The notes: a model not told the origin generated them from the sequence alone. Positions 36,917 to 46,428 are shown, counted from the first letter of the stretch. The stretch: 64,000 nt of DNA from Streptomyces sp. NBC_00490 (GCF_036013645.1 NZ_CP107869.1:3658001-3722000); one strand, 5' to 3'. Numbers and translations: made by a program.

Positions 36917-37086
36917 GGTCTCTCCCTGAAGGGTTGGGGGGTGGTTGGTTGCACCCCGGACCGTAGGGAGGGACACACCTCGCGGTCAGCTATAACTCCA
37001 GCCATTCACAGGTGCGCTTTTCACAGTTTCTTCACAGTATCCGAACTCTGCGGAAATAACGGGCCGTTGACGAATCCGCCCCCAAC

Positions 37087-37320
37087 TTGTTCACATCCGC
37101 ACATCACGGAATTCTCCATCCGGGGCACCGCGCCTCGCGCGCCGCGCACGTCCATGTGCGGGTGCACACGGACGGCCCGCCCACCGAGGTCCAGGCGCCC
37201 TCGCCGTACACCGTGAACACCATCCGGGCGACCCTCACCGTGGGCGTCGACAGCGACCGGCGATCCGTCGCCGAGGGTCGGGCGCGGACGGCCGGAAGCC
37301 GACCCTCCGGCGCCGGATGA
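37087..37320 (+). pseudogene. Degraded fragment of an intradiol dioxygenase gene
   Basis: The short open frame contains AAHVHVRVHTDG and then PSPYTVNTIRATLT. These match VHIHVKVHTG and LSPYSTNTVTRTTL of the intact dioxygenase at 34.5-35.3 kb, in the same order, but about 40 residues between them are gone. No N-terminal half and no ribosome binding site are present. This reads as the remains of a paralogue rather than a working gene. The rest of the 36917-37392 gap holds only the DUF4360 promoter area and nothing else recognisable. Confidence 0.5.
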
Positions 37321-37392
37321 ACGGGGCGCGACGGCAGGGCGTCAACCGAGGACGGTCTTGGACCCGGATGAGCGCACTCACGGACAGGGGCC

Positions 37393-37851
37393 CTACGGGT
37401 TCTCCCAGGCCGCCGGCTCCGCCGCCAGCGCCTGCACCGGTCCCGGCAGGGCGTCCGCGGCGATGTCGGCGATGGTGACGCCCTCCAGGATGCGGCGCAC
37501 ATTGGCCCGCAGCGCGATCCACAGGGGCAGCAGCGGCTGGGCGGAACCGGTGTAGGCGAGCTCGGTGGGGCGTTCACCTCGGACGGAGACGATGGGGCCG
37601 TCCACGGTCCGGATCACGTCCGCGACCGTGATCTTCGCCGCGTCACGGGCCAGCCGGTAACCGCCGTTGCCCCCGCGCCGGCTGTCGACGACACCACCGC
37701 GTCGCAGGTCACCGAGGATGCCCTCCAGGAATTTGTGCGGAATGTCCTGCGTGACGGCGATGGCCTCCGCCTTCACCGGACCCTCGCCCTGTCGTACGGC
37801 GAGTTCGAGTACCGCTCGTACCGCGTAGTCCGCCCGTGCCGAGATCCTCAT
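37393..37851 (-). CDS. Rrf2-family transcriptional regulator (no Fe-S cysteines)
   Basis: 152 residues from ATG 37851-37849 (MRISARADYAVRAVLELAV), the usual Rrf2 start; ATG 37860 is in frame too. The winged helix reads EAIAVTQDIPHKFLEGILGDLRRGGVVDSRRGGNGGYRLARD. The three Cys that hold the [2Fe-2S] cluster in IscR/NsrR are absent, so it must sense something else, if anything. It is divergent from the GH35 gene, 93 bp away. Confidence 0.9.
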   Translation of the reverse strand: MRISARADYAVRAVLELAVRQGEGPVKAEAIAVTQDIPHKFLEGILGDLRRGGVVDSRRGGNGGYRLARDAAKITVADVIRTVDGPIVSVRGERPTELAYTGSAQPLLPLWIALRANVRRILEGVTIADIAADALPGPVQALAAEPAAWENP

Positions 37852-37944
37852 GAGGGCCATTGTGAGGCGTGCCGCGCCGGGCATGGAGAATGGTCCCTCC
37901 CTCGCGTCCCGGGAAACGCAGGCACAACAGGAGGCGACGCTCGC

Positions 37945-40893
37945 GTGGAGCTCAGCAGACGAACCTTCAGCGCACTGGCCGGCACGACCGCGCTCGGCCT
38001 GGCGCTGACCGGCAGTGGCGGCGCGCTGCCGTCCTCCGCCCTGCCCGGACTCGCGCCCACGGGCCCGCCACCGAGCCCGCCCAGCGCCGACGGCAGCGCG
38101 CACACCGTCGGCTTCGACCGCTACTCGCTGCTGGTCGACGGGCGGCGGCTGGTCCTGTGGTCGGGCGAGATGCATCCGTTCCGGCTGCCGAGCCCGTCGC
38201 TGTGGCGGGACGTGCTGCAGAAGATGCGCGCGCACGGCTACAACGCGGTGAGCGTCTACGTCGCCTGGAACGTCCACTCCCCCGCGCCCGGTGAGTACGA
38301 CTTCACGGGCGTCCGCGACCTGGACCTGTTCCTGCGCACGGCCGCCGAGACCGGCCTGTACGTGATCCTGCGCCCGGGCCCGTACATCAACGCCGAGGTC
38401 GACGCGGGCGGCTTCCCGGGCTGGCTGACGGCGACCGCGGGCAGGGCCCGGACCGCCGACCCCACCTATCTGTCGTACGCCGACGAGTGGTTGACGCGGG
38501 TGAACGCGATCGCCGCCCGGCACCTCTACACCAGGGGCAAGGGCACGGTCCTGCTCTACCAGATCGAGAACGCGTACGACGTCACCGGCGCGGACGGCCG
38601 CGCGTACATGTCCCACCTGTACAAGAAGGTGCGGGCGGACGGGATCGACGTACCCCTCTTCCACAACGACAAGACCCGCGAGGGGCGTTGGGTGCCCGGG
38701 TCGTTCGACACCGGTGGGGAGAAGGGCAGCTGGCTGTACGGCTTCGACGGGTATCCGGAGCCCGATGAGGTTCCGCAGGACTGGGGGCGCTTCGCCGCGC
38801 AGCCGGCGCGGGCCGCGAAGGCCAGCCCGAAGACCCCGGGTTTCCTCCCGGAGTTCGGCGGCGGCCGGCCCGATCCGTGGGGCGGGACGGCGTTCGGCGG
38901 CAAGGGGTACGAGGAGGCGCGGCGGACCCGGGACGCGGCGTACGAGCGGCGCTTCCATCTCACCAACCTCGCCAACGGGATCACGCTGCACAACGTCTAC
39001 ATGACCTTCGGCGGCACCTCGTGGGGCTGGCTGCCCGCGCCGCAGGTCTACACGTCGTACGACTACGGGGCGGTCCTCGACGAGGGGCGCCGGCAGACGG
39101 CGAAGCTCGCCCCGATGCACCAGCTCGGCCACCTGCTGCGGCAGATCCCGGACTTCGCGAAACTGGACCGGGCGAAGGGCGTGCCGTCCCCCGACGACCG
39201 GCTGAAGGTGTACCACCTGACCAACCGCGACACGGGCTCCCATGTCTACGTCGTGCGCAACGACTCCGCCGAGGACGTCTCCGTACCCCTGCCGGACGCC
39301 GGCATCGAGGTGCCGATGACCGTCCCGGCCCATGACGCCCGGCTGATCACCACCGACCTGAAGCTCGGACGGCGGACGTTGAGGTACGCCACCGCCCAGC
39401 TCGCGATGTTCGTCGCCGCCGGGCGGCAGGACATCGCCGTCTTCTCCGGCCGGCACGGCGACATGGCCCAGGTCGTCCTGGAGTGCCCGGACGAGCCGAC
39501 GGCGACCCGCCTGGACGCGGAACCGGCGTGGATCTACGACCGCGGTCTGCTGCGGGTGACCGCCCCGCTCGGCGTCGGGCTGCTGGCCCGCGTGAAGGTG
39601 GAGAACGGCGGCTCCGGGCGCCCGCTGGTGATCTTCTTCGCCGACGACGAGACCGCGCTGCGGCTGTGGCCGTACGAGACCCCGTCCGGGACGGTGCTGG
39701 TGTACGGCCCGTCGCTGGTGCGGTCCGTCACCCTGGAGGGCTCCACCGTGCACCTCACCGGTGACACGACCGCGGTGACCGGCCTGGAGGTGTGGGGGCC
39801 GCGCGGGATCGGCCAGGTCACCTGGAACGGGCAGCCGGTACCGACCCGGGTCAGCGCCACCAACAGCCTCATCGCCCTGAAGCCCCTGCCGGGCGTGGGC
39901 GCGGTGTCGCTGCCCGCGCTGGACAAGGGCTGGCGGCGGCGCACCGAGAACCCCGAGTCCGCGCCGGACTTCGACGACTCGGCGTGGCGACGGGCCGACA
40001 AGGAGAGCTCGTTCAGCACCACGCCGGTGCCCGAGGGGCAGCCCGTGCTCTTCGCGGACGACTACGGCTTCCACTACGGCGACGTCTGGTACCGCGGCCG
40101 CGTCACCGGCGCCGAGGGTGCGAAGTCGGTTTCCCTCGCCTACAGCACCGGCACCCAGGGTCTCCTGATGGCCTGGCTGGACGGGGAGCCGCTGGGCACC
40201 CACCGGATGCCGGTACCGGACGAGAAGACGGCCCGGAAGGGCACGTGGACGGAGACGGCGGACTTCGCGGTGCCCGAGGAGCTGAGGGAGCGGGACGAGC
40301 ATGTGCTGTCGGTCCTCGTGCGGCGGATGCAGCACGACATGGACGGCGAGTCCCTCGACACGCACAAGGCGGCCCGGGGACTGACAGCCGTACGGTTCAA
40401 GGGCGCCTCGCCGAAGGTGAGTTGGCGGCTCCAGGGCGCGGCCGCGGCCGATCCGGTGCGTGGGCCGCTGAACAACGGCGGCCTGTACGGGGAGCGCGAG
40501 GGCTGGCATCTGCCCGGCCACGACGACGGCGGCTGGAGGCCGGTGCGGCTGCCGCGCGCGGAACGGCGGCAGGGCGTCACCTGGTACCGCACGTCCTTCC
40601 GGCTGTCCGTCGACCCCGGCATCGACGCCTCGATCGCCCTCACCCTCGACGACGACCGGAAGCGTGCCTACCGGGTGCAAATCTTCCTCAACGGCTGGAA
40701 CATGGGCCAGTACATCAACGACGTCGGCCCCCAGCACACCTTCGTCCTGCCGAACGGCGTCCTGCGCACCAGGGGCGCCAACACCCTTGCCCTGGCGGTC
40801 ATTTCGGACGGTACGACGGAGGCGGGACCCAAGGACGTACGGCTGACACTGCTGGGCGCGACGGCGGGCGGAGTGACAGTGGAGAACGTCTGA
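37945..40893 (+). CDS. Exported GH35 beta-galactosidase
   Basis: 982 residues from GTG 37945, with GGAGG about 10 bases upstream. A Tat leader (SRRTFSALAGTTALGLALTG) indicates folded export. The catalytic barrel has VLWSGEMHPFR, GPYINAEVDAGGFPGWL, the acid/base E208 in LLYQIENAYD (family pattern QxENEYG, here changed after the first Glu-Asn) and the nucleophile E303 in LPEFGGGRPDPWGG. Beta-sandwich domains follow, with a jelly-roll carrying SFRLSVDPGIDASIALTLDDD near the end. It would remove beta-galactosyl residues from galactan or arabinogalactan outside the cell. Confidence 0.9.
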   Translation: MELSRRTFSALAGTTALGLALTGSGGALPSSALPGLAPTGPPPSPPSADGSAHTVGFDRYSLLVDGRRLVLWSGEMHPFRLPSPSLWRDVLQKMRAHGYNAVSVYVAWNVHSPAPGEYDFTGVRDLDLFLRTAAETGLYVILRPGPYINAEVDAGGFPGWLTATAGRARTADPTYLSYADEWLTRVNAIAARHLYTRGKGTVLLYQIENAYDVTGADGRAYMSHLYKKVRADGIDVPLFHNDKTREGRWVPGSFDTGGEKGSWLYGFDGYPEPDEVPQDWGRFAAQPARAAKASPKTPGFLPEFGGGRPDPWGGTAFGGKGYEEARRTRDAAYERRFHLTNLANGITLHNVYMTFGGTSWGWLPAPQVYTSYDYGAVLDEGRRQTAKLAPMHQLGHLLRQIPDFAKLDRAKGVPSPDDRLKVYHLTNRDTGSHVYVVRNDSAEDVSVPLPDAGIEVPMTVPAHDARLITTDLKLGRRTLRYATAQLAMFVAAGRQDIAVFSGRHGDMAQVVLECPDEPTATRLDAEPAWIYDRGLLRVTAPLGVGLLARVKVENGGSGRPLVIFFADDETALRLWPYETPSGTVLVYGPSLVRSVTLEGSTVHLTGDTTAVTGLEVWGPRGIGQVTWNGQPVPTRVSATNSLIALKPLPGVGAVSLPALDKGWRRRTENPESAPDFDDSAWRRADKESSFSTTPVPEGQPVLFADDYGFHYGDVWYRGRVTGAEGAKSVSLAYSTGTQGLLMAWLDGEPLGTHRMPVPDEKTARKGTWTETADFAVPEELRERDEHVLSVLVRRMQHDMDGESLDTHKAARGLTAVRFKGASPKVSWRLQGAAAADPVRGPLNNGGLYGEREGWHLPGHDDGGWRPVRLPRAERRQGVTWYRTSFRLSVDPGIDASIALTLDDDRKRAYRVQIFLNGWNMGQYINDVGPQHTFVLPNGVLRTRGANTLALAVISDGTTEAGPKDVRLTLLGATAGGVTVENV

Positions 40894-40906
40894 GGAGGAG
40901 AACCTC

Positions 40907-42046
40907 GTGCGAAGACGGCGATTCATCAGCGGGTTAGTGGGGGCGGGGGCCGGGATCGGGCTGGTCTCGTCGAGCGGCGGCACAGCCACCGGGACCACCG
41001 GGGCCACCAGGGCCGCCGCACCCCGGGTCCTCGGCCCGCACGACTGGCAGACCGTGCCGGCCCCCGCCTGCACCCCGGCCGCCCAGCTCCTCGGCGTGGC
41101 GGCCGCGGGACCCGACCTCGCGTGGGCCGTGGGCGAGGAGGGCCGCAACGGCGGCACCCGCGGGGTGCCGCTCGCCCTGGTGTGGGACGGCGGCGCGTGG
41201 ACCCGCCTCGACCTCAGCCACCTCGGCCTCACCGGCGGGTATCTGAGCTCGGTCGCCGCTTCGGCGGGCGCCGCCTGGGCTGTTGGCACCGACAGGGGCG
41301 GCGTCGCCCGGCTGCTGCGCTGGGACGGGTCGACCTGGCAGGAGTCCCTCTTCGCCGGACGACTGGCGTACGGGACGAGCCTGACCGGGGTGGCGCTGGA
41401 CGCGAAGGACCGCGTCTGGCTCTCCGGCCGCAACAGCGACGGCTGCGTACTGCTGCGCGGCGACGGCGGGGACGACGGCTGGACCTGGGTGACCCCGCCC
41501 CCGACTCCGCCCAGGAGCGCCCCGGCCGGCGTCCGCGTGGCGCCCGACGGCGGCGTCTGGGTGTACGACGCCGCACTCGTCGCCCGCTGGGACGGCGAGA
41601 CCTGGACCGAACTGCCCGCCCCGGCCGGACTGCGCCCCACCGTCACCGGACTGCTCCCGGTCGCCGCCGACGACGTCTGGCTCACCGGCTACGACTACGG
41701 CGTCGGCGGCCCGCCCGGCAAGCCGCCGTCCGTCACCCTGCGCCACTGGGACGGCAACGCGTGGACCTACGCCACCACCCCGTTCACCGTCGGCATGCTC
41801 ACCGCGATCGTCGCTGACGACCGGGGCGGCCCCGACCGCATCGCGGGCTGGGACTTCTGGGACCAGACCCGCGCGCACTACCTCCGGTGGGAGAACGGCG
41901 CGTGGGTGAGCGAGCGGGGCCCGCTGTCCACGGCCCCCGTCCTGCTCAGCGGACTCGCGCCGGTGCCCGGTACGGGCGGGTACTGGTCCGTCGGCACGAA
42001 CTCCGCCTCGCCGTATCCGCCCGCGCAGGTGTATGTCGAGCGATGA
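40907..42046 (+). CDS. Exported beta-propeller-like protein of unknown function
   Basis: 379 residues from GTG 40907, with GAGGAGGAG just before it, 13 bp after the GH35 gene. The leader RRRRFISGLVGAGAGIGLVSS is Tat-like. The mature protein has repeated blocks ending in W-D-G-x-x-W (VWDGGAWTRL, RWDGSTWQES, RWDGETWTEL, HWDGNAWTYA), about 50 residues apart, as in seven-bladed propellers of the Kelch/BNR sort. The association with GH35 suggests carbohydrate binding or hydrolysis, but no catalytic residues are identifiable. Confidence 0.75.
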   Translation: MRRRRFISGLVGAGAGIGLVSSSGGTATGTTGATRAAAPRVLGPHDWQTVPAPACTPAAQLLGVAAAGPDLAWAVGEEGRNGGTRGVPLALVWDGGAWTRLDLSHLGLTGGYLSSVAASAGAAWAVGTDRGGVARLLRWDGSTWQESLFAGRLAYGTSLTGVALDAKDRVWLSGRNSDGCVLLRGDGGDDGWTWVTPPPTPPRSAPAGVRVAPDGGVWVYDAALVARWDGETWTELPAPAGLRPTVTGLLPVAADDVWLTGYDYGVGGPPGKPPSVTLRHWDGNAWTYATTPFTVGMLTAIVADDRGGPDRIAGWDFWDQTRAHYLRWENGAWVSERGPLSTAPVLLSGLAPVPGTGGYWSVGTNSASPYPPAQVYVER

Positions 42047-42050
42047 GTCC

Positions 42051-43562
42051 CTAGGCCAGCCGGATCACGTTCCACGACAGCGGTTCGAGTACGGCGGTCA
42101 GGGTGCCGTCGGTCAGCGCGGTGCCCTCGACCGTGTGCGGGGCGACCCGCTCGGGCTCGGCGAGGGTGTTCCTGGCGTCCGGGTCGGCGTCGGCGAGGGC
42201 GCTGTGCTCGACCACGGACGACAGGTCCAGTGCGGCGAGGGCGACTTCGAGGGGAAGCGCCTCGGTCCGGCTGCGGTTGACCGCGAAGACGGTGACCGAG
42301 CCGTCCTCGCCGCGCACGGCGGTGGCGTGCAGCAGGTCGGTCTCGCCGTACTTCTTCGTCTCGTACGTCGGTGAGTCGACCCGCACGTCCAGGACCTCGC
42401 CGCGCCCGTACCGGGCGGCCTGGGCGAACGGGAAGAACGTCGTCTGGCGCCAGGCCGGGCCGCCCGGCTCGGTCATGATCGGCGCGATGACGTTGACCAG
42501 CTGGGCGAGGCAGGCCACGGTGACGCGGTCGGCGTGCCGGAGCAGGGCGATGAGGAGGGAGCCGAAGACGACGGCGTCGGTGACGCTGTAGTTGTCCTCC
42601 AGGAGGCGGGGGGCCTCCGCCCAGTCCCGCGCGCCGGAGTTCTCGATCTCGTGCCACTCCGAGATGTACCAGACGTTCCACTCGTCGAAGGAGAGGTTGA
42701 TCTTCTTCTCGGACTTCAGCCGGGCGCCCACGTGATCACAGGTGGCGACCACGTTCTCGATGAAGGACTCCATGTCGACGGCGGAGGCCAGGAAGGAGTC
42801 GATGTCACCGTCCTCGGGCTGGTAGTAGGCGTGCAGGGAGATGTAGTCGACGAGGTCGTACGTCTCCGCCAGGACCGTCGCCTCCCACTCGGCGAACGTC
42901 GGCATGGACTGGCTGGAGGAGCCGCAGGCGACGAGTTCGATGCCCGGGTCGATCTGGCGCATCGCGCGGGCGGTCTCGGCGGCGATCCGGCCGTACTCCT
43001 GGGCGGTCTTGTGGCCGGTCTGCCAGGGGCCGTCCATCTCGTTGCCGAGGCACCAGAGGTTGATGCCGAAGGAGTCCTTGTCGCCGTGCGCGGCACGGAG
43101 GTCGGACAGGGCCGTGCCGGCGGGGTGGTTGGCGTACTCCTGGAGTTCGAGGGCCTCGGCGACGCCCCGGGTGCCGAGGTTGAGGGCCATCATGGGTTCG
43201 GCCTGGGGGCCGATCTTCTTCAGGAAGGCGATGTACTCGGAGAGGCCGAAGCGGTTGGTCTCGGTGGAGCGCCAGGCCAGGTCGAGGCGGCGGGGGCGGT
43301 CCTCGGCGGGGCCGACGCTGTCCTCCCACTTGTAGCCGGACACGAAGTTGCCGCCGGGGTAGCGGATGGTGGTCACGCCCAGTTCGCGAACGAGTTCAAG
43401 GACGTCCGTGCGGATACCGTCCTCGTCCGCCGTGGGGTGGTCGGGCTCGAAAATGCCGGTGTAGACGCAGCGGCCGAGGTGTTCCACGAAGGAGCCGAAG
43501 AGGCGGGGGTTGACCTGGCCTACGGTGAAGGCCGGGTCGAGGGTGAAGCGGGCAGTGCTCAT
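42051..43562 (-). CDS. abfA: GH51 alpha-L-arabinofuranosidase
   Basis: 503 residues from ATG 43562-43560, with GGGAAGG upstream. There is no signal peptide, so it is cytoplasmic. GH51 residues are clear: acid/base E175 (CLGNEMDG) and nucleophile E294 (SFDEWNVWY), plus VNPRLFGSFVEHLGRCVYTGIFEP and IRYPGGNFVSGYKWEDSVGP at the N-terminus. It releases L-arabinose from imported arabino-oligosaccharides. It probably ends the operon that starts with the binding protein at 47.8 kb, with a repeat element in the gap before it. Confidence 0.95.
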   Translation of the reverse strand: MSTARFTLDPAFTVGQVNPRLFGSFVEHLGRCVYTGIFEPDHPTADEDGIRTDVLELVRELGVTTIRYPGGNFVSGYKWEDSVGPAEDRPRRLDLAWRSTETNRFGLSEYIAFLKKIGPQAEPMMALNLGTRGVAEALELQEYANHPAGTALSDLRAAHGDKDSFGINLWCLGNEMDGPWQTGHKTAQEYGRIAAETARAMRQIDPGIELVACGSSSQSMPTFAEWEATVLAETYDLVDYISLHAYYQPEDGDIDSFLASAVDMESFIENVVATCDHVGARLKSEKKINLSFDEWNVWYISEWHEIENSGARDWAEAPRLLEDNYSVTDAVVFGSLLIALLRHADRVTVACLAQLVNVIAPIMTEPGGPAWRQTTFFPFAQAARYGRGEVLDVRVDSPTYETKKYGETDLLHATAVRGEDGSVTVFAVNRSRTEALPLEVALAALDLSSVVEHSALADADPDARNTLAEPERVAPHTVEGTALTDGTLTAVLEPLSWNVIRLA

Positions 43563-43599
43563 TTTTGCCTTCCCAAGAGGGTGGTTCTGAATCGTTGGC

Positions 43600-43676
43600 G
43601 GCTGCGGGCTCGTTGTGGCTGGTCGCGTCCACGCGGCGGAGCCGCATATGGACACAGCCCCGCGCCCCTAAGCCGC
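43600..43676. repeat. Interspersed Streptomyces intergenic repeat
   Basis: The sequence runs GGCTGCGGGCTCGTTGTGGC, then TGGTCGCGTCCACGCGGCGG, AGCCGCATATGGACACAGCC and CCGCGCCCCTAAG. This combination is familiar from many Streptomyces intergenic regions. It fills the gap between two arabinanolytic genes, and its end supplies the TAG stop codon of the GH43 gene. Confidence 0.6.
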
Positions 43677-44639
43677 GCTCGGCCAGCCGTTCTTTTTCCA
43701 GCTCAGCCTGTTGAGGCCCAGCTTTGGCGTGCCTTCGTCCTCTGCGTCGTAGTAGTGGTACGCCAGCCAATCTTGGCCCCTGTCCCGGAAGACCGACTGG
43801 CCGCCCGTGCCGACATACCTGCCGTGACCCTCCAGCAAGAGGTCGCCGCCGCCCTCCAGCATCGGTTTGCCCGTGCTGTCGGTGTAGGGGCCTGTCACCG
43901 ACGTGGACCTACCCACCTTGATCTTGTACGTGGAGTTCACGCCGGAGCAGCACGCGTCGTAGGAGGCGAAGAGGTAGTAGTAGCGGCCGTGCTTGACGAT
44001 GTAGGGACCCTCGACCGCGTAGGGGGCGTCCGGGCGGGTGGCCAGGTGGTGGACGGTCGTGCCCGCCGCGGCCTTGCCCGTCCTCGGGTTCAGCTCGACC
44101 ATGCGGATGCCCGTCCAGTACGAGCCGAACGACATCCACAGTCGGCCGTCGGCCTTGATCAGGGCGGGGTCGATGGCGTTCCAGGTGTCCGTGCGCTCGG
44201 AGGAGAAGACCTTGCCGTGGTCGGTCCAGGTGCCGGGGAGACCGGACGGGGAGGTGGCGACGCCGATCGCGGAGTGGTTGGTGCCCCAGGACGAGACGGC
44301 GTAGTACAGCCAGTACTTGCCGGACCGGTAGGAGATGTCCGGGGCCCACGGGTCGCCGGTGTCGTTGTACTCGTACCACCAACTCGGCGGCTCCGCGAAG
44401 GCGTTGCCGGAGTCGGCCCAGTGCTTGCGGTCCTTGGACAGGCGGGCGCCGATGACGCCGCCCGTCGAATAGGCGACGTAGCCTCCGGACTTGAGGCGGA
44501 TGACGGTGGGGTCGTGGATGATCTGCTGGCCGGTGACGGGCTGCGGGTCCGGGTAGACCGGCTGTGCGTACGCCGTGTGGGGCAGGAGCGCCAAAAACAG
44601 CGTGGCGATCAGGGCCGTCAACGCTCTGGGTGCTCTCAC
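43668..44639 (-). CDS. Secreted GH43 endo-arabinanase-like enzyme
   Basis: 323 residues from GTG 44639-44637, overlapping the permease stop codon (GTGA). The signal peptide ends HTAYA. GH43 motifs are IIHDPTVIRL (base D43), WNAIDPALIKADGRLWMSFGSYW and YAVEGPYIVKHGRYYYLFAS (acid Glu), with the DACCSG stretch shared with the enzyme at 30.9-31.9 kb. It is a paralogue of that enzyme, but encoded inside the oligosaccharide transporter operon, so depolymerisation and import are coexpressed. The final codons and the stop lie in an interspersed repeat. Confidence 0.9.
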   Translation of the reverse strand: MRAPRALTALIATLFLALLPHTAYAQPVYPDPQPVTGQQIIHDPTVIRLKSGGYVAYSTGGVIGARLSKDRKHWADSGNAFAEPPSWWYEYNDTGDPWAPDISYRSGKYWLYYAVSSWGTNHSAIGVATSPSGLPGTWTDHGKVFSSERTDTWNAIDPALIKADGRLWMSFGSYWTGIRMVELNPRTGKAAAGTTVHHLATRPDAPYAVEGPYIVKHGRYYYLFASYDACCSGVNSTYKIKVGRSTSVTGPYTDSTGKPMLEGGGDLLLEGHGRYVGTGGQSVFRDRGQDWLAYHYYDAEDEGTPKLGLNRLSWKKNGWPSAA

Positions 44640-45493
44640 TGTCCCGCCAATCCCGTGTGGGCGACGCCCGTCACGATCTGCCGCTGGAAGAAGACGAAGA
44701 CGACGATCAGGGGCAGGCCCGCCATCAGACCGCCGGCCATGAGCTGGGCCCACTGGATGCCGTAGGAGTTCATGACGGTCGCGATGCCGTTCGGCATGGT
44801 CATCAGGTCGGGGTTGTTGGTGACCATGTACGGCCACAGGAAGTTGTTCCAGGAGGCGATGAAGGTGAAGATGCCCACCGCCGCCAGGGAGGGCCGCGCG
44901 AGCGGGACGACGATGGTGAAGAAGACGCGCCAGCGGCCGGCGCCGTCGATGAACGCGGCCTCCTCCAGTTCGCGCGGGATGCCCTGGAAGAACTTGTAGA
45001 GGATGTAGACCATCGCGGCGGGCGCGCACTGCGGCAGGATCATGCCCCAGTAGGTGTCGACCATCCCCATCTGCTGGACCGTGGTGAACAGCGGCACGCC
45101 GAGGACCGCGGGAGAGACCATCAGGCCCGCCATCACCACGCCCATCAGGACGTTCTTGCCGCGGAACTCGGTGCGGGCGAAGCCGTATCCGGCCAGCGCG
45201 CTCACCGCCAGCACGATGGTCGTCACGCACACCGAGACGACCAGGGAGTTGATGAACCAGTTGCCGATGTTGCCGGTCTCCCAGAGGGACTTCCAGGCCT
45301 GGACCGTCCACACCTCGGGCAGCCAGTGCGGCGGGATCTCGGCCGCCTCCGCCTCGGACTTGAGCGAGGTGAACAGGGCGGCGGCGATGGGGGCCACGAA
45401 GACGGCGGCAACGGCGACGCCGGTCAGTGTGAGGACGATCTGGCTGGGCGTCCAGGGCTTGCGGGACTTGAGCCGGGGCTGGGTGGTGCTCAT
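44636..45493 (-). CDS. Carbohydrate ABC transporter permease, MalG type
   Basis: 285 residues from ATG 45493-45491, overlapping the previous stop codon (ATGA). Six hydrophobic segments are present, and the EAA loop is EEAAFIDGAGRWRVFFTIVVPLARP. The N-terminus MSTTQPRLKSRKPWTPSQIVLT is cytoplasmic. It forms the channel with the permease upstream. No ATPase is encoded in this operon, so a shared MsiK-type ATPase, usual for Streptomyces oligosaccharide importers, is expected. Confidence 0.92.
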   Translation of the reverse strand: MSTTQPRLKSRKPWTPSQIVLTLTGVAVAAVFVAPIAAALFTSLKSEAEAAEIPPHWLPEVWTVQAWKSLWETGNIGNWFINSLVVSVCVTTIVLAVSALAGYGFARTEFRGKNVLMGVVMAGLMVSPAVLGVPLFTTVQQMGMVDTYWGMILPQCAPAAMVYILYKFFQGIPRELEEAAFIDGAGRWRVFFTIVVPLARPSLAAVGIFTFIASWNNFLWPYMVTNNPDLMTMPNGIATVMNSYGIQWAQLMAGGLMAGLPLIVVFVFFQRQIVTGVAHTGLAGQ

Positions 45494-46428
45494 CGGGTGC
45501 CCTCCTCACGGTTGCGCAGCAGTGCCATCCGTCCGAGGGCGACGGCCGCGATGATCACGAAGAAGATGATGGACATCGCGGAGGCGTAGCCCACGCGGTA
45601 GCTGGTGAAGCCCTGTTCGAGGGTGTACTGGACGAAGGAGCGGGTGCTGAGCTCGGGCCCGGGACTGAAGTCCATCATCACGACGGCCTGGTCGAAGAGC
45701 TGGAGCGAGGCGAGGATCTGGAGCGCGATCACCAGACCGGTGATGTGGCGCAGCATCGGCAGGGTGATGTGGACCATGCGGTGCCAGGCGTTGGCGCCGT
45801 CCAGCTTGGCGGCCTCGTAGAGGTGGCCGGGGATGCCCTGGAGCGCGGCGAGGTACAGCAGGAAGCTGAAGCCGACCGTCCACCACAGGGTCTGGATGAC
45901 GATGGCGAGCATCGCGTACGACTTGTCGGTCAGCCAGGGGGTGTCGAGGCCGAAGGTCTCGTTGAACAGTCCGATGCCCTGCGTGAAGAGCCACTGCCAC
46001 AGGTTGGCGGCGACCGTCGAGGGCAGCAGGAAGGGGACGAAGAAGCACAGCCGCCACAGCCATGTGCCGCGCTCGATGTGGTGGGCGAGCATCGCGAGCA
46101 GGAACGCCAGGATCGTGATGCACGGGACGACGAGGAGGGTGAACCAGGCGCTGTGGCCGAGCGCGTCCCACATGGCCTGGTCGTTCAGGGCTTCGCGGTA
46201 GTTGTCGAGGCCGACGAAGCTCGCGCCCTCGCCGGAGATGTTGGCGTCCGTGAAGCTGAGGTAGAGGCCACGCAGCAGCGGCCAGACGACGAAGAGCGCG
46301 AACAGTGCCAGGAACGGGGCGATGAACCAGCCCCCGTGCTGGAAGCCCTGCTTGCGGCGGACGGTCGCGGTGGCGGTGGCGGTCTTCGCCCGTGCCGGTG
46401 CGACGACGGTCTGGGCGCTGGTCGTCAT
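45490..46428 (-). CDS. Carbohydrate ABC transporter permease, MalF type
   Basis: 312 residues from ATG 46428-46426, overlapping the binding-protein stop codon. The motifs are FIAPFLALFALFVVWPLLRGLYLSF and the EAA loop YEAAKLDGANAWHRMVHITLPMLR. The six core helices are preceded by a basic cytoplasmic segment. It partners the MalG-type permease. Confidence 0.92.
   Translation of the reverse strand: MTTSAQTVVAPARAKTATATATVRRKQGFQHGGWFIAPFLALFALFVVWPLLRGLYLSFTDANISGEGASFVGLDNYREALNDQAMWDALGHSAWFTLLVVPCITILAFLLAMLAHHIERGTWLWRLCFFVPFLLPSTVAANLWQWLFTQGIGLFNETFGLDTPWLTDKSYAMLAIVIQTLWWTVGFSFLLYLAALQGIPGHLYEAAKLDGANAWHRMVHITLPMLRHITGLVIALQILASLQLFDQAVVMMDFSPGPELSTRSFVQYTLEQGFTSYRVGYASAMSIIFFVIIAAVALGRMALLRNREEGTR

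Noticed and set aside
37393..41685. A 1430-residue minus-strand open frame covering the GH35 region
   Set aside because: Only its last 153 codons (the Rrf2 gene) make sense. The rest is antisense to GH35 and the propeller-like gene, both with strong motifs and ribosome binding sites.
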